Shown: positions 1-8,403 of the stretch, in pieces
How positions within the stretch are numbered: position 1 is the stretch's first letter
Layout of the letters: the number at the start of each line of letters is the position of its first letter
From: Curtobacterium sp. MCBA15_001
GTDB lineage: Bacteria > Actinomycetota > Actinomycetes > Actinomycetales > Microbacteriaceae
Length of the DNA stretch: 64,000 nt
Direction of reading: 5' to 3'
Assembly (NCBI RefSeq): GCF_001864835.1
Contig: NZ_MJGI01000025.1
Coordinates: 435,184-499,183 of the forward strand
Position numbers and translations under genes: made by a program
The notes under the pieces: generated by a model
What the model saw: the letters and a program-made list of their open reading frames with translations, nothing else
Told to the model about the DNA's origin: nothing
Databases searched by the model: none

Positions 1-30
1 CCGGGCCTCCTGTCCGTCTGCGTGCGGTGC

Positions 31-70
31 GGTCAGCTCCGCGACGTGGAGGTGGGTCAGCTACGCGACG
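31..70. repeat. Imperfect duplication of the trpD 3' end
   Basis: A 16-bp stretch at 31-46 is repeated at 55-70 with one mismatch. The second copy contains the trpD stop codon (minus strand, 61-63); the mismatch removes the stop from the outer copy. The first 60 bases hold no recognisable gene. Confidence 0.6.
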
Positions 71-1119
71 GCGGGTGCGGCGCCGACCCAGTCGGCGAGC
101 TTGCGCTCGGCGGCACCGGAGTCGATCGCGTCCGCGGCGACCACGAGCTGCTCGCGGAAGCGCTGCAGGATCGGTCGGTCCCACTCGGACGGGTCCTGCG
201 CGAGCCGGAAGGACACCAGACCAGCGGCGGCGTTCAGCAGCACGATGTCGCGGACCGGGCCGGTCTCCCCCGCCAGCACCCGACGGACGATGGCGGCGTT
301 GTCGGCGGGTTCGCCGCCGAGCAGGTCCTCGGTCCGGGCGCGGGCGATGCCGAGGTCGCGGGGGTCGAGGTCGTGCTCGGTGACCCGTCCGCCGGTGACC
401 TCCCAGATGTGGCTGTGGCCGGTGGTGGTCAGTTCGTCCAGCCCGTCGTCGCCGCGGAACACCAGCGCCGTCGCTCCGCGGGTCTGGAAGACGCCGGTGA
501 TGATCGGCACGAGCTCGAGCTGGGCGACACCGACGGCGTTGGCCTCGCAGCGGGCCGGGTTCACCAGCGGGCCGAGGAAGTTGAAGACGGTCGGGACGCC
601 GATCTCACGACGCACCGGAGCGGCATGCGCGAAGCCCGGGTGGAAGGCGCTCGCGAAGGCGAAGGTCAGGCCGACGCGGTGGAAGGTGTCCGCAACACGC
701 ATTGCGTCCATCGACAGGTCGAGGCCGAGGGCGGCGAGCACGTCGCTCGAGCCGGACTTCGACGAGCTCGCGCGGTTGCCGTGCTTGACGACCGGCACCC
801 CGGCGGCGGCGATCACGATCGCCGCCATCGTCGAGACGTTGACCGTGCCCACGACGTCGCCGCCGGTGCCCACGATGTCGAGCGCCATCGGGTCGACGTC
901 CAGTGGGACGGCGGCATCGAGGATCGCATCGCGGAAGCCGACCACCTCGTCCACGGTCTCGCCCTTCGCCCGGAGCGCCACCGCGAAGGCCGCGATCTGC
1001 GCGGGCGTCGCCTGTCCGCGGACGATCTCCTCCATGGCCCATGTGGACTGCCTGATGGAGAGGTCCTCGCGCGCCATGAGGGCGCTGATGACGGCGGGCC
1101 AGGTCAGGAGGTCGGACAT
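61..1119 (-). CDS. trpD: Anthranilate phosphoribosyltransferase TrpD
   Basis: This 352-residue protein transfers the phosphoribosyl group of PRPP to anthranilate, the second step of tryptophan synthesis from chorismate, in the cytoplasm. The GTGGD PRPP loop lies at about residues 84-88, followed by the NVST and KHGNRASSS segments that bind PRPP and anthranilate; length fits the family. I start at MSDLLTW: the frame stays open upstream to 1206, but that part runs across the divergent promoter region. A TACGAT box at 1127-1132 (minus) leaves the ATG nearly leaderless. It sits alone, away from other trp genes, diverging from ctaE as in mycobacteria and corynebacteria. Identity is sure; the exact start is likely. 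Confidence 0.96.
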   Translation of the reverse strand: MSDLLTWPAVISALMAREDLSIRQSTWAMEEIVRGQATPAQIAAFAVALRAKGETVDEVVGFRDAILDAAVPLDVDPMALDIVGTGGDVVGTVNVSTMAAIVIAAAGVPVVKHGNRASSSKSGSSDVLAALGLDLSMDAMRVADTFHRVGLTFAFASAFHPGFAHAAPVRREIGVPTVFNFLGPLVNPARCEANAVGVAQLELVPIITGVFQTRGATALVFRGDDGLDELTTTGHSHIWEVTGGRVTEHDLDPRDLGIARARTEDLLGGEPADNAAIVRRVLAGETGPVRDIVLLNAAAGLVSFRLAQDPSEWDRPILQRFREQLVVAADAIDSGAAERKLADWVGAAPAVA

Positions 1120-1149
1120 ACCGACGATCGTAGTGTTTTCGAGCGACCC

Positions 1150-1163
1150 GCCAGTTGACTGGC
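1150..1163. promoter_or_regulatory. Inverted repeat in the trpD-ctaE divergent promoter region
   Basis: GCCAGT and ACTGGC arms are separated by TG. They lie inside a wider GTGTTTT/AAAACAC inverted repeat (1133-1139 and 1164-1170). The position between divergent promoters suits an operator; the regulator is unknown. Confidence 0.35.
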
Positions 1164-1186
1164 AAAACACTGTCGGTGGTTTCGGC

Positions 1187-1192
1187 CATAAT
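1187..1192 (+). promoter_or_regulatory. -10 box of the ctaE-qcrCAB promoter
   Basis: CATAAT ends 7 nt before the GTG at 1200, so transcription should begin at or next to the start codon (leaderless mRNA). A TTGACT at 1155-1160 is too far away (26-nt spacer) to serve as the usual -35. Confidence 0.45.
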
Positions 1193-1199
1193 GGAACCT

Positions 1200-1829
1200 G
1201 TGACAAGCACCCCTCTCTCCAGACCAGCCAGCGGTACGGTCCTGAACAGGCCGAACCCCGTTGCCGTGGGGACGATCGTGTGGCTGGGCAGCGAAGTCAT
1301 GTTCTTCGCCGGCCTGTTCGCGATCTACTTCACGCTGCGGAGCACTTCCCCCCAGCTGTGGGCGACCGAGACCGCCCACCTCGAAGTGCCGTTCGCCTCG
1401 GTCAACACCATCGTCCTGGTGCTGTCCAGCTTCGCCTGCCAGTTCGCCGTCTTCGCCGCCGAGCGGTTCCAGGTGCACCGCACCAGCTGGAAGCCGACCG
1501 ACTGGGGCATGACGGAGTGGTTCTTCGTCACCTACTGCATGGGCGCACTGTTCGTCTGCGGCCAGATCTTCGAGTACGCCAACCTCTGGCACGAGGGCAT
1601 CACGCTCCAGTCGAGTGCCTACGGCTCCGCGTTCTACTTCACCACCGGCTTCCACGGCCTGCACGTGACCGGCGGTCTGATCGCGTTCCTCCTCACCCTG
1701 GGCCGTGGCTTCGCCGCCAAGAACTTCGGTCACAAGGAAGCCACCACCGCCATCGTCGTGTCCTACTACTGGCACTTCGTCGACGTCGTGTGGATCGGCC
1801 TCTTCGCCGTCATTTACCTCGTCAAGTAG
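1200..1829 (+). CDS. ctaE: Cytochrome c oxidase subunit III CtaE
   Basis: This 209-residue membrane protein is subunit III of the aa3-type cytochrome c oxidase. In actinobacteria that oxidase forms a supercomplex with the cytochrome bc complex encoded next door. Five hydrophobic segments are visible, with the family signatures around [19 protein letters not shown] and the final [16 protein letters not shown] choose GTG 1200 (VTSTPLSRP): the ATG at 1191 overlaps a good -10 box, and the longer frame from 1155 lies in the promoter. It leads the operon ctaE-qcrC-qcrA-qcrB, 21 nt before qcrC. The catalytic subunits I and II are not in this window. Confidence 0.95.
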   Translation: MTSTPLSRPASGTVLNRPNPVAVGTIVWLGSEVMFFAGLFAIYFTLRSTSPQLWATETAHLEVPFASVNTIVLVLSSFACQFAVFAAERFQVHRTSWKPTDWGMTEWFFVTYCMGALFVCGQIFEYANLWHEGITLQSSAYGSAFYFTTGFHGLHVTGGLIAFLLTLGRGFAAKNFGHKEATTAIVVSYYWHFVDVVWIGLFAVIYLVK

Positions 1830-1850
1830 AGATCGGGCAGCACGCACAGC

Positions 1851-2660
1851 ATGTTCACCAGGACCAAGAACAAGAAGGGCCGTCGCTCGCCGATGGCCAC
1901 CGTGTCGCTCATCGTCGTCGGACTGATGACGACCGGCGGTGCCTACGCGCTCTTCAGCTCCTCGGCCAACGCCGACGACAGCGTCAGCACCGTCGCGGCC
2001 TCCAGCCAGTCGCAGGTCAACGAAGGCCAGAAGCTCTTCGCCTCGAACTGCGCCACCTGCCACGGCCTGTCCGCACAGGGCACCGGCGAGGGTCCGTCGC
2101 TCATCGGCGTCGGCGCTGCCTCGGTCGACTTCCAGGTGGGCACCGGCCGCATGCCGATGGCCGCCTCGGGCCCGCAGGCCGAAGAGAAGCCCTCGCAGTT
2201 CACGAACGACCAGGTCGACGCCCTCGCGGCGTACGTCGCCTCGCTCGGCCCCGGCCCGGCCGTGCCGTCCTCGTCCCTGACGAACGGGTCCGACGGTGAC
2301 GCCGCCGAAGGTGCCGAGCTGTTCCGGATCAACTGCGCGATGTGCCACAACGTCGCCGGTGCGGGTGGCGCCCTGACCGAGGGCAAGTACGCGCCGAACC
2401 TGAAGAGCGTCTCCGGCAAGCACATCTACGAAGCGATGCTCACCGGCCCGCAGAACATGCCGGTGTTCAACGACCTGAACATCACGCCGCAGCAGAAGGC
2501 CGACATCATCACGTACCTCAAGTACGTGCAGGACAACGCCTCGCCCGGTGGCTTCGGCCTCGGTGCCATCGGTCCGGTGGCCGAGGGTCTGTTCATCTGG
2601 ATCTTCGGGCTGGGCGCGGTCGTCGCGATGACCGTGTGGCTGACCGCGAAGCAGAACTGA
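1851..2660 (+). CDS. qcrC: Cytochrome bc complex dihaem cytochrome c subunit QcrC
   Basis: This 269-residue membrane-anchored dihaem cytochrome c passes electrons from the Rieske/cyt b core to the oxidase without a soluble cytochrome c, as is typical of actinobacteria. A hydrophobic segment at about residues 15-35 is the N-terminal anchor. The two haem-binding sites are CATCH (67-71) and CAMCH (162-166), in tandem cytochrome c domains. A second hydrophobic helix near the C-terminus (about 240-262) holds it beside the complex. Both CxxCH sites are intact. The gene is second in the ctaE-qcrCAB operon. Confidence 0.96.
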   Translation: MFTRTKNKKGRRSPMATVSLIVVGLMTTGGAYALFSSSANADDSVSTVAASSQSQVNEGQKLFASNCATCHGLSAQGTGEGPSLIGVGAASVDFQVGTGRMPMAASGPQAEEKPSQFTNDQVDALAAYVASLGPGPAVPSSSLTNGSDGDAAEGAELFRINCAMCHNVAGAGGALTEGKYAPNLKSVSGKHIYEAMLTGPQNMPVFNDLNITPQQKADIITYLKYVQDNASPGGFGLGAIGPVAEGLFIWIFGLGAVVAMTVWLTAKQN

Positions 2661-2693
2661 TCGTCCGTGTCGCACGACACTGAAGGGAACACC

Positions 2694-3758
2694 ATGGCAG
2701 AGCACGACGACGAGGCAGTGACCTCGTCCTCGGCTGTCGAGAAGCACGACTCGACGGTGCCGGTCGGCATCGCGGTCCTGCCCGCGGAACCGTTCGAGAA
2801 CCCGGGCGAGCCGCCGCACCGCGCACGTCGCACCGACGTCGACCCGAAGAAGCAGCGTCTGGCCGAGCGCCAGGTCGCCACGTTCTTCTACCTGTCGATC
2901 GTCGGCAGCGTCCTGTCGATCGCGGCGTACATCGCCTTCCCGATCCGCTCCGACGACTTCGGCACGGTCCGCAGCGCCAACCTCTGGCTCGGCCTGTCCA
3001 TCTCGCTCGCGCTGCTCGCGCTCGGCCTCGGTGCCGTCTACTGGTCGAAGACCCTGGTCAGTGACCGTGAGATCACCGAGATGCGGCACCCGACCCGTGG
3101 GTCCGAGGCGACCCGTGCCAAGGCGGTCGAGGCCTTCCAGCTCGCCGACAAGGAGTCCGGCTTCAGCCGTCGCAAGCTGATCCGCAACTCGATGATCGGC
3201 GCGCTCGTCGCCTTCCCGCTGCCCGGCATCGTGCTGGTGCGCGACCTGGCACCGGCTGCCGACCCGAACGAGCTGCTCCGCCACACCATGTGGGCCAAGG
3301 GCACGCGGCTCACCAAGGACCCGACGGGCCTGCCGATCAAGGCGTCTGACGTCACGATCGGGTCTGTCTTCCACGTCATCCCCGACGGGCTCCTGGACAA
3401 GGAGCACATGCTCGAGGAGAAGGCGAAGGCCGCGGTGCTGCTGATGCGCCTCGACCCGAAGGACCTCAACCCCTCGAAGGGTCGTGAGAACTGGGGGTAC
3501 GACGGCATCGTCGCCTACTCCAAGATCTGCACCCACGTCGGTTGCCCGGTCGCGCTCTACGAGCAGCAGACGCACCACCTGCTGTGCCCCTGCCACCAGT
3601 CCACCTTCGACGTCTCGCACAACTGTGACGTCATCTTCGGCCCGGCGGCACGCCCCCTCCCCCAACTTCCGATCGCGATCGACGACGACGGCTACCTGGT
3701 TGCGCAGAGCGACTTCCACGAGCCGGTCGGGCCGTCCTTCTGGGAGCGTGAACGCTGA
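2694..3758 (+). CDS. qcrA: Cytochrome bc complex Rieske iron-sulfur subunit QcrA
   Basis: This protein carries the [2Fe-2S] cluster that takes electrons from menaquinol at the cytochrome b subunit. The cluster ligands are CTHVGC (about 279-284) and CPCHQS (298-303) in the C-terminal Rieske fold. An acidic N-terminus and three hydrophobic segments (the actinobacterial three-helix arrangement) come first. I start at ATG 2694 because AAGGGA sits just upstream; a GTG at 2667 in the same frame has no such site and would add nine residues. The stop overlaps the qcrB ATG (ATGA), which couples their translation. Confidence 0.94.
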   Translation: MAEHDDEAVTSSSAVEKHDSTVPVGIAVLPAEPFENPGEPPHRARRTDVDPKKQRLAERQVATFFYLSIVGSVLSIAAYIAFPIRSDDFGTVRSANLWLGLSISLALLALGLGAVYWSKTLVSDREITEMRHPTRGSEATRAKAVEAFQLADKESGFSRRKLIRNSMIGALVAFPLPGIVLVRDLAPAADPNELLRHTMWAKGTRLTKDPTGLPIKASDVTIGSVFHVIPDGLLDKEHMLEEKAKAAVLLMRLDPKDLNPSKGRENWGYDGIVAYSKICTHVGCPVALYEQQTHHLLCPCHQSTFDVSHNCDVIFGPAARPLPQLPIAIDDDGYLVAQSDFHEPVGPSFWERER

Positions 3759-5446
3759 TGACCAGCACCACCACCACGAACGCACCGACGACCAGCACCA
3801 AGCCGGCACCGGAGCGTGGATCCCGCATCATCGGCGGGGTCGCCAACTACATCGACGAGCGCACGAGCATCTCCGGCCTGGTGAAGGAGGTCGGTCGCAA
3901 GATCTTCCCCGACCACTGGAGCTTCATGCTCGGTGAGGTCGCGCTCTACTCCTTCGTCGTGATCCTGCTCTCGGGCACGTTCCTGACGTTCTTCTTCGGT
4001 GCCTCGATGACCGAGGTCGTCTACAACGGCTCGTACGTCCCGCTCAAGGGCGTCGAGATGTCGACGGCCCTGCAGTCGACGCTGAACATCTCGTTCGACA
4101 TCCGTGGCGGGCTCTTCGTCCGGCAGATCCACCACTGGGCAGCCCTGCTGTTCGTGGCCTCGGTGATGCTGCACATGGCCCGCGTGTTCTTCACCGGCGC
4201 GTTCCGCAAGCCGCGTGAGCTCAACTGGGTCTTCGGCTTCGTGCTGTGGGTCCTGGCCATGGCCGAGGGCTTCACGGGCTACTCGCTCCCCGACGACCTG
4301 CTCTCCGGCAACGGTCTGCGCATCATCGTCGGCATGATCGAGGGCGTCCCGGTGATCGGCGTCTGGATCGGTTACATCCTGTTCGGCGGCGAGTTCCCCG
4401 GAACCGCCATCGTCGGCCGCCTCTACACGCTGCACATCCTGCTGCTGCCGGCGATCCTCGTCGCCGTGCTCGGTGTCCACCTCGTGCTCGTCGTGATCAA
4501 CAAGCACACGCAGTACGCGGGTCCCGGCAAGACCAACGACAACGTCGTGGGCGTCCCGATCCTCCCGGCGTTCGCCGCGAAGGCCGGTGGCTTCTTCTTC
4601 ATCGTCGCGGGCATCCTGGCCCTCATCGCGTCGCTGTTCACGATCAACCCGATCTGGAACTACGGCCCGTACGACCCCTCCCCGGTGTCCGCCGGTACGC
4701 AGCCCGACTGGTACATCGGCTTCGCTGACGGCGCGCTGCGTCTGGTGCCGCCGCACTGGGAGGTCGTCTGGTTCGGCTACACGGTGTCGTTCAACATCCT
4801 CGTGCCGATCGCGGTCCTCATGGGCCTCATCCTGGCGATGTTCGTCTACCCGTTCATCGAGGCCTGGGTCACCGGTGACAAGCGCGAGCACCACATCGCG
4901 GACCGTCCCCGCAACGCCCCGACCCGCACGGCGTTCGGCGCGGCCGGTGTCACGCTCTACGCCAGCCTCTGGGCAGCGGCGAGCTCGGACATCATCGCGA
5001 CGCACTTCATGGTGTCGATCGACCACGTGATCCACGTCATCCAGGCCACGACCGTGCTCGGCCCGTTCGTCGCCTTCTGGATCGCGAAGCGTGTCTGCCT
5101 CGCGCTGCAGAAGAAGGACCGCGAGATCGTCCTGCACGGCTACGAGTCGGGCCGAATCGTGCGCCTGCCGCACGGTGAGTACATCGAGGTCCACGAGCAG
5201 CTCGACGAGTACGAGCGCTGGAAGCTCCTGCAGTTCGAGGAGTACAAGCCGCTCATGGTCCGCCCGAACGCCAAGGGGCAGATCACCTCGGTACAGAAGG
5301 TCCGCGCCGGCATGTCGCGCTTCTTCTTCGAGGACCGCATCGCGCCGGTCTCGAAGACCGAACTCGAGGCCGCGCACGCCGCGCACCACGGTCCGGACCT
5401 CGAGGGCAGCCACCAGGCCCCGCAGGTCGGAGCCGGGGGTAAGTAG
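3758..5446 (+). CDS. qcrB: Cytochrome bc complex cytochrome b subunit QcrB
   Basis: This 562-residue integral membrane protein holds the two b haems and the quinol sites of the bc complex. Paired haem histidines are visible in the HHWAALLF...LHMAR helix and in the HILLLPAIL...GVHLV helix. The quinol-site loop reads PDWY instead of PEWY, as is usual in actinobacteria. The C-terminal extension after the last helices is long and hydrophilic, another lineage trait. It is the last gene of the operon, starting inside the qcrA stop and followed by a strong terminator at 5488-5522. In mycobacteria this subunit is the target of bc1 inhibitors. Confidence 0.97.
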   Translation: MTSTTTTNAPTTSTKPAPERGSRIIGGVANYIDERTSISGLVKEVGRKIFPDHWSFMLGEVALYSFVVILLSGTFLTFFFGASMTEVVYNGSYVPLKGVEMSTALQSTLNISFDIRGGLFVRQIHHWAALLFVASVMLHMARVFFTGAFRKPRELNWVFGFVLWVLAMAEGFTGYSLPDDLLSGNGLRIIVGMIEGVPVIGVWIGYILFGGEFPGTAIVGRLYTLHILLLPAILVAVLGVHLVLVVINKHTQYAGPGKTNDNVVGVPILPAFAAKAGGFFFIVAGILALIASLFTINPIWNYGPYDPSPVSAGTQPDWYIGFADGALRLVPPHWEVVWFGYTVSFNILVPIAVLMGLILAMFVYPFIEAWVTGDKREHHIADRPRNAPTRTAFGAAGVTLYASLWAAASSDIIATHFMVSIDHVIHVIQATTVLGPFVAFWIAKRVCLALQKKDREIVLHGYESGRIVRLPHGEYIEVHEQLDEYERWKLLQFEEYKPLMVRPNAKGQITSVQKVRAGMSRFFFEDRIAPVSKTELEAAHAAHHGPDLEGSHQAPQVGAGGK

Positions 5447-5450
5447 CCCC

Positions 5451-5483
5451 TCTCGGCAAGAAGGTCACACTTCTCGGCAAGAA
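5451..5483. repeat. 12-bp direct repeat before the qcr terminator
   Basis: TCTCGGCAAGAA occurs at 5451-5462 and again at 5472-5483, just after the qcrB stop and before the terminator hairpin. No function is evident. Confidence 0.6.
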
Positions 5484-5487
5484 CGAC

Positions 5488-5522
5488 ACAACCCCTCGTC
5501 CACTTCGTGGTCGGGGGGTTGT
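5488..5522 (+). terminator. Rho-independent terminator of ctaE-qcrCAB
   Basis: ACAACCCC pairs with GGGGTTGT around an inner TCCAC/GTGG stem, and the hairpin runs into TTTCGTTC. It lies 41 nt after qcrB on the coding strand. Confidence 0.8.
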
Positions 5523-5556
5523 TTCGTTCGCCTCATTCTCAGAAATGCCGCTTCCG

Positions 5557-5574
5557 GTTCACCGTGGATTCACG
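5557..5574 (+). promoter_or_regulatory. Possible PhoP-box (two 11-nt direct repeat units)
   Basis: GTTCACC (5557-5563) is followed exactly 11 nt later by ATTCACG (5568-5574), matching the 11-nt direct-repeat layout of actinobacterial PHO boxes. It sits just before a plausible promoter of the metallophosphoesterase gene. The second unit is imperfect, so this is tentative. Confidence 0.35.
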
Positions 5575-5582
5575 AACACGTG

Positions 5583-5612
5583 TTGGACTGTCGGTGGACG
5601 GTGTGGCATCGT
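5583..5612 (+). promoter_or_regulatory. Candidate promoter of the metallophosphoesterase gene
   Basis: TTGGAC (5583-5588) and CATCGT (5607-5612) are spaced 18 nt apart, giving a leader of about 60 nt before the ATG at 5679. Confidence 0.35.
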
Positions 5613-5678
5613 GTTGCACCGTGCACTCCCCCAGCGGGAGGTCCTCTGCCGAGGAACCACCAACGGAATGAGAACCCG

Positions 5679-6638
5679 ATGGACGCCCGGACGGCCGAAC
5701 ACCCCAGGCCGAACCACTTCCTGCTCCACCTCAGCGACACCCACCTCATCGCGGGTGACGGCGAACTGTACGGAGCAGTCGACTCCGCTGCGCGTCTGAC
5801 GCAGATCATCGCCGACATCGAGGCATCCGGGGCCCGCCCCGAGGCCATCGTCGTCACGGGCGACGTCGCGGACAAGGGCGAGCCCGGAGCGTACGCCCGC
5901 GTGCGGCAGATCATCGAGCCGGCTGCCCAGCGCATCGGCGCGCAGGTGATCTGGGCGATGGGCAACCACGACGAGCGCGGCGCCTTCCGCCAGGAGCTCT
6001 TCGGCCTGCAGCCCACCGACCGCCCGGTGGACTTCGTCTACGACGTGAACGGCCTTCGCGTCATCACCCTCGACACGAGCGTCCCCGGCGAGCACTACGG
6101 GGTGGTCTCCCCCGAGCAGCTCGACTGGCTCGCCGAGGTCCTGTCCGAGGCCGCGCCGCACGGTACCGTCCTCGCGATGCACCACCCGCCGGTGCCGAGC
6201 GTGCAGGACCTCACCGTCCTCGTGGAGCTCCGCGAGCAACAAGCCCTCGCCGAGGTCGTCGAGGGCTCGGACGTCCTGACGATCATCGCGGGACACCTGC
6301 ACTACTCGACCAGCGCCGTGTTCGCGGGCGTGCCGGTGTCCGTCGCCAGCGCCACGTGCTACACGCAGGACCTCAACGAGTTCCAGCGCGGGACCCGCGG
6401 CCGCGACGGAGCCCAGTCGTTCAACCTGGTGCACGTGTACGGCCACAACGTGGTGCACTCCGTGGTGCCGATCGGCCAGTACAGCACCGTGGGCGAGCCG
6501 GTCTCCGCCGAGGAGACCGAAGCCCGTCTGGCCGCGGCCGGCGTCGTGATCCCGCCCGCGGTGGAGCCAGCCCCGGTCACGTCGAGCATCCCGGTGTTCA
6601 CGCTGGACTCCGTCCCGGTCTCCCCCATCCACCGCTGA
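5679..6638 (+). CDS. CpdA-like metallophosphoesterase (class III cyclic nucleotide phosphodiesterase type)
   Basis: This 319-residue cytoplasmic enzyme has the complete calcineurin-like dimetal motif set: D20-x-H22 in LSDTH, GD in TGDVADKG, GNHD, a lone H in AMHHPP, and GHLH. The order and spacing match CpdA-type 3',5'-cyclic-nucleotide phosphodiesterases, but related enzymes hydrolyse glycerophosphodiesters, so the substrate is not proven. I start at MDARTAEHP; the frame is open far upstream, but that part overlaps qcrB and its terminator. No signal peptide is seen. The PHO-box-like repeat upstream would fit a phosphate-scavenging role. It converges on the Stealth-family gene across a very large palindrome. 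Confidence 0.88.
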   Translation: MDARTAEHPRPNHFLLHLSDTHLIAGDGELYGAVDSAARLTQIIADIEASGARPEAIVVTGDVADKGEPGAYARVRQIIEPAAQRIGAQVIWAMGNHDERGAFRQELFGLQPTDRPVDFVYDVNGLRVITLDTSVPGEHYGVVSPEQLDWLAEVLSEAAPHGTVLAMHHPPVPSVQDLTVLVELREQQALAEVVEGSDVLTIIAGHLHYSTSAVFAGVPVSVASATCYTQDLNEFQRGTRGRDGAQSFNLVHVYGHNVVHSVVPIGQYSTVGEPVSAEETEARLAAAGVVIPPAVEPAPVTSSIPVFTLDSVPVSPIHR

Positions 6639-6694
6639 GCTGCCGCGTCGTCATCGCGAGAGCGACAGATCGCGGCCAGCGGGCGGCGTCTCCG

Positions 6695-6749
6695 TCGTGA
6701 AAGCGACACTTCCCCGCCGAAGTTCGGCGGGGAAGTGTCGCTTTCACGA
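6695..6749. terminator. Perfect 27-bp inverted repeat with a 1-nt centre, bidirectional terminator
   Basis: The arms at 6695-6721 and 6723-6749 are exact reverse complements around one G. The element lies between two convergent genes, ending 57 nt after one stop and 52 nt before the other, so it can terminate both. The outer arm sequence CTTTCA supplies part of a U-rich tail in the plus direction. Confidence 0.8.
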
Positions 6750-6800
6750 ACAGGAGGAACAGGAGCGCCAGCAGCGCGTCCGCGGCCAGCCGTCAGCGGG

Positions 6801-8354
6801 CTACGCCTCCGGGCGCTCCCACGGCGCGGGGAACGGGAAGTACCGGTCCAGGAAGCTCGTGACCGTCGTCGTGCGCTCGTCGTCGCTGACCTCGGGGAAG
6901 CTGCCGTCGTTCAGGCAGAAGAAGTCGGCGTTCCGCTTCTTGAGCAGGTCCTCGAGTTCGCGCAGCCCGCGGACCATCGTCGTGTCGATGTACCGCACCG
7001 GGGCGTTCTCCTGCACGATCGCCCGCCCGGTGAGCAGCGCGTAGTAGTGGTACAGCGAGTTCGTCACCGAGATGTTCTCGGCAGCCCGGAAGCGGGACGC
7101 CGCGGTGGCGCGGAACTCATCGGCGAACTCGTGCTCCATCTCGGTCATGATGCTCGAACGGAGCGGTGTCGGCGCGTGCTCCAGGTGCCGCGTGGTGACG
7201 GCACCGAAGCGCTGCTGCAGCAGGCGACGGTTCACCCGCGCCGAGTTCTCGAACCCGCTCCGGCGCGGGTTGTTCGAGCCGAGCCCGATCCGGGTCGTCG
7301 CGACGATGAACTTCGTCACCGAGCCCGGGCTGAAGAACACCGACGGGTCGACCTGGCGCCCGAAGAACATGTCGTCGTTCGAGTAGATGAAGTGCTCGCT
7401 GATACCGGGGATGTGGTGCAGCTGCGACTCGACGGCCTGCGAGTTGTGCGTGGGGAGCACCGACGGGTCGGCGAAGAACTCCTCGCTCCGGACGATGCGC
7501 ACGCGCGGGTGCTCGGCGAGCCACTCCGGTGCGGGCGAGTCGGTGGCGATGTAGATCGTGCGGATCCACGGTGCGTACATGTGGACGGAGCGCAGCGCGT
7601 ACTTGAGCTCGTTGATCTGCCGGAAGCGGGCCGGGGCGTCGTCACCCTCACCGAGCACGGCCGAGGACTGCGCTGCCTGACGGGCGCGCTGGTACTCGAC
7701 CGCGTTGCCGTCGACCCACGAGAACACGATGTCGATCGGGAACCGGATGTCGGAGACGTGGTCGTCGAACATGTGCTCGACGGTCTGCCAGGTGCGGCCG
7801 TAGCGCTCGATGTCGACGAGCTCGAACTCCTCGATGGGCAGGCTGCGCCGCATCAGGGCGTTCTCGACGGGCGCCAGGACCTCGGTCTCGGTGACGCGCC
7901 AGAACTCGAGCTGCACGCTGGTCTCAGCGCCGTACCGCAGCCGCCCGAGGGGCTCGAGGCGCGGGCGGAAGACGCGGAGCACGGGCTGGTCCACGGAACC
8001 GAGACCGTCGTCGACGACGAGCACGGCGGGCTCCCCCGGCGGCTTGGCGTAGAAGGGCTCACCCACGGCGGCGTCCATCACGGCCGCCTCGGCACGCTGT
8101 CGGTCACGCTCGTCGAGCGCGATGACCGGACGCTGGTCGTTGCCGCGGATCAGCAGGTGGTCGACGTCACCGGCGGTGAGCGCGTCGTCGAGGAACAGCA
8201 GGTCCTCGATCATCGACTGCTGCGGCGTGAGGTGGCCGTTCAGCAGCGTGAGACGCCCCTTGCGGAGCACGACGTCGGAACGTTCGAGACCGCCGGAGGA
8301 CGGTCGAGGGTTCAGCAGAGGACTCTCGGTCTCCGGCTCGGTCTCGTTGCTCAT
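6801..8354 (-). CDS. Stealth-family sugar-phosphate transferase
   Basis: This 517-residue protein matches the Stealth family, which transfers hexose-1-phosphate units from nucleotide sugars to build phosphate-linked surface polymers (for example CpsY, SacB and the GlcNAc-1-phosphotransferase catalytic chain). The four conserved regions appear in order: DIVFSWVDG at 208-216 (CR1); NELKYALRSV through IYSNDDMFFG (CR2, the acidic catalytic core); a histidine-rich CR3 around EHAPTPLRSS; and FFCLNDGSF (CR4). The first 200 residues are poorly conserved. No membrane helix is obvious. It stands alone, so the polymer it makes is unknown; the glycan locus at 41460-53805 is a possible partner. Confidence 0.9.
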   Translation of the reverse strand: MSNETEPETESPLLNPRPSSGGLERSDVVLRKGRLTLLNGHLTPQQSMIEDLLFLDDALTAGDVDHLLIRGNDQRPVIALDERDRQRAEAAVMDAAVGEPFYAKPPGEPAVLVVDDGLGSVDQPVLRVFRPRLEPLGRLRYGAETSVQLEFWRVTETEVLAPVENALMRRSLPIEEFELVDIERYGRTWQTVEHMFDDHVSDIRFPIDIVFSWVDGNAVEYQRARQAAQSSAVLGEGDDAPARFRQINELKYALRSVHMYAPWIRTIYIATDSPAPEWLAEHPRVRIVRSEEFFADPSVLPTHNSQAVESQLHHIPGISEHFIYSNDDMFFGRQVDPSVFFSPGSVTKFIVATTRIGLGSNNPRRSGFENSARVNRRLLQQRFGAVTTRHLEHAPTPLRSSIMTEMEHEFADEFRATAASRFRAAENISVTNSLYHYYALLTGRAIVQENAPVRYIDTTMVRGLRELEDLLKKRNADFFCLNDGSFPEVSDDERTTTVTSFLDRYFPFPAPWERPEA

Positions 8355-8374
8355 CCATGCCCGTCTGATCGTGT

Positions 8375-8395
8375 GGTCGGACCCTGCGTCCGACC
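8375..8395. repeat. 8-bp inverted repeat GGTCGGAC/GTCCGACC
   Basis: The arms are spaced by CCTGC, between the end of the minus-strand SDR operon (8404) and the start of the Stealth gene (8354). It could be an operator or weak terminator; there is no T-run. Confidence 0.4.
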
Positions 8396-8403
8396 CTGCG
8401 ATC

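Noticed and set aside
1155-1192. TTGACT/CATAAT as a standard sigma-70 promoter pair
   Set aside because: The spacer is 26 nt, too long; only the -10 box is kept.
1104-3809. A 901-codon open frame on the minus strand
   Set aside because: It lies wholly antisense to ctaE, qcrC and qcrA, has an abnormal Arg/Asp/His/Val composition and arises from GC-rich third positions.
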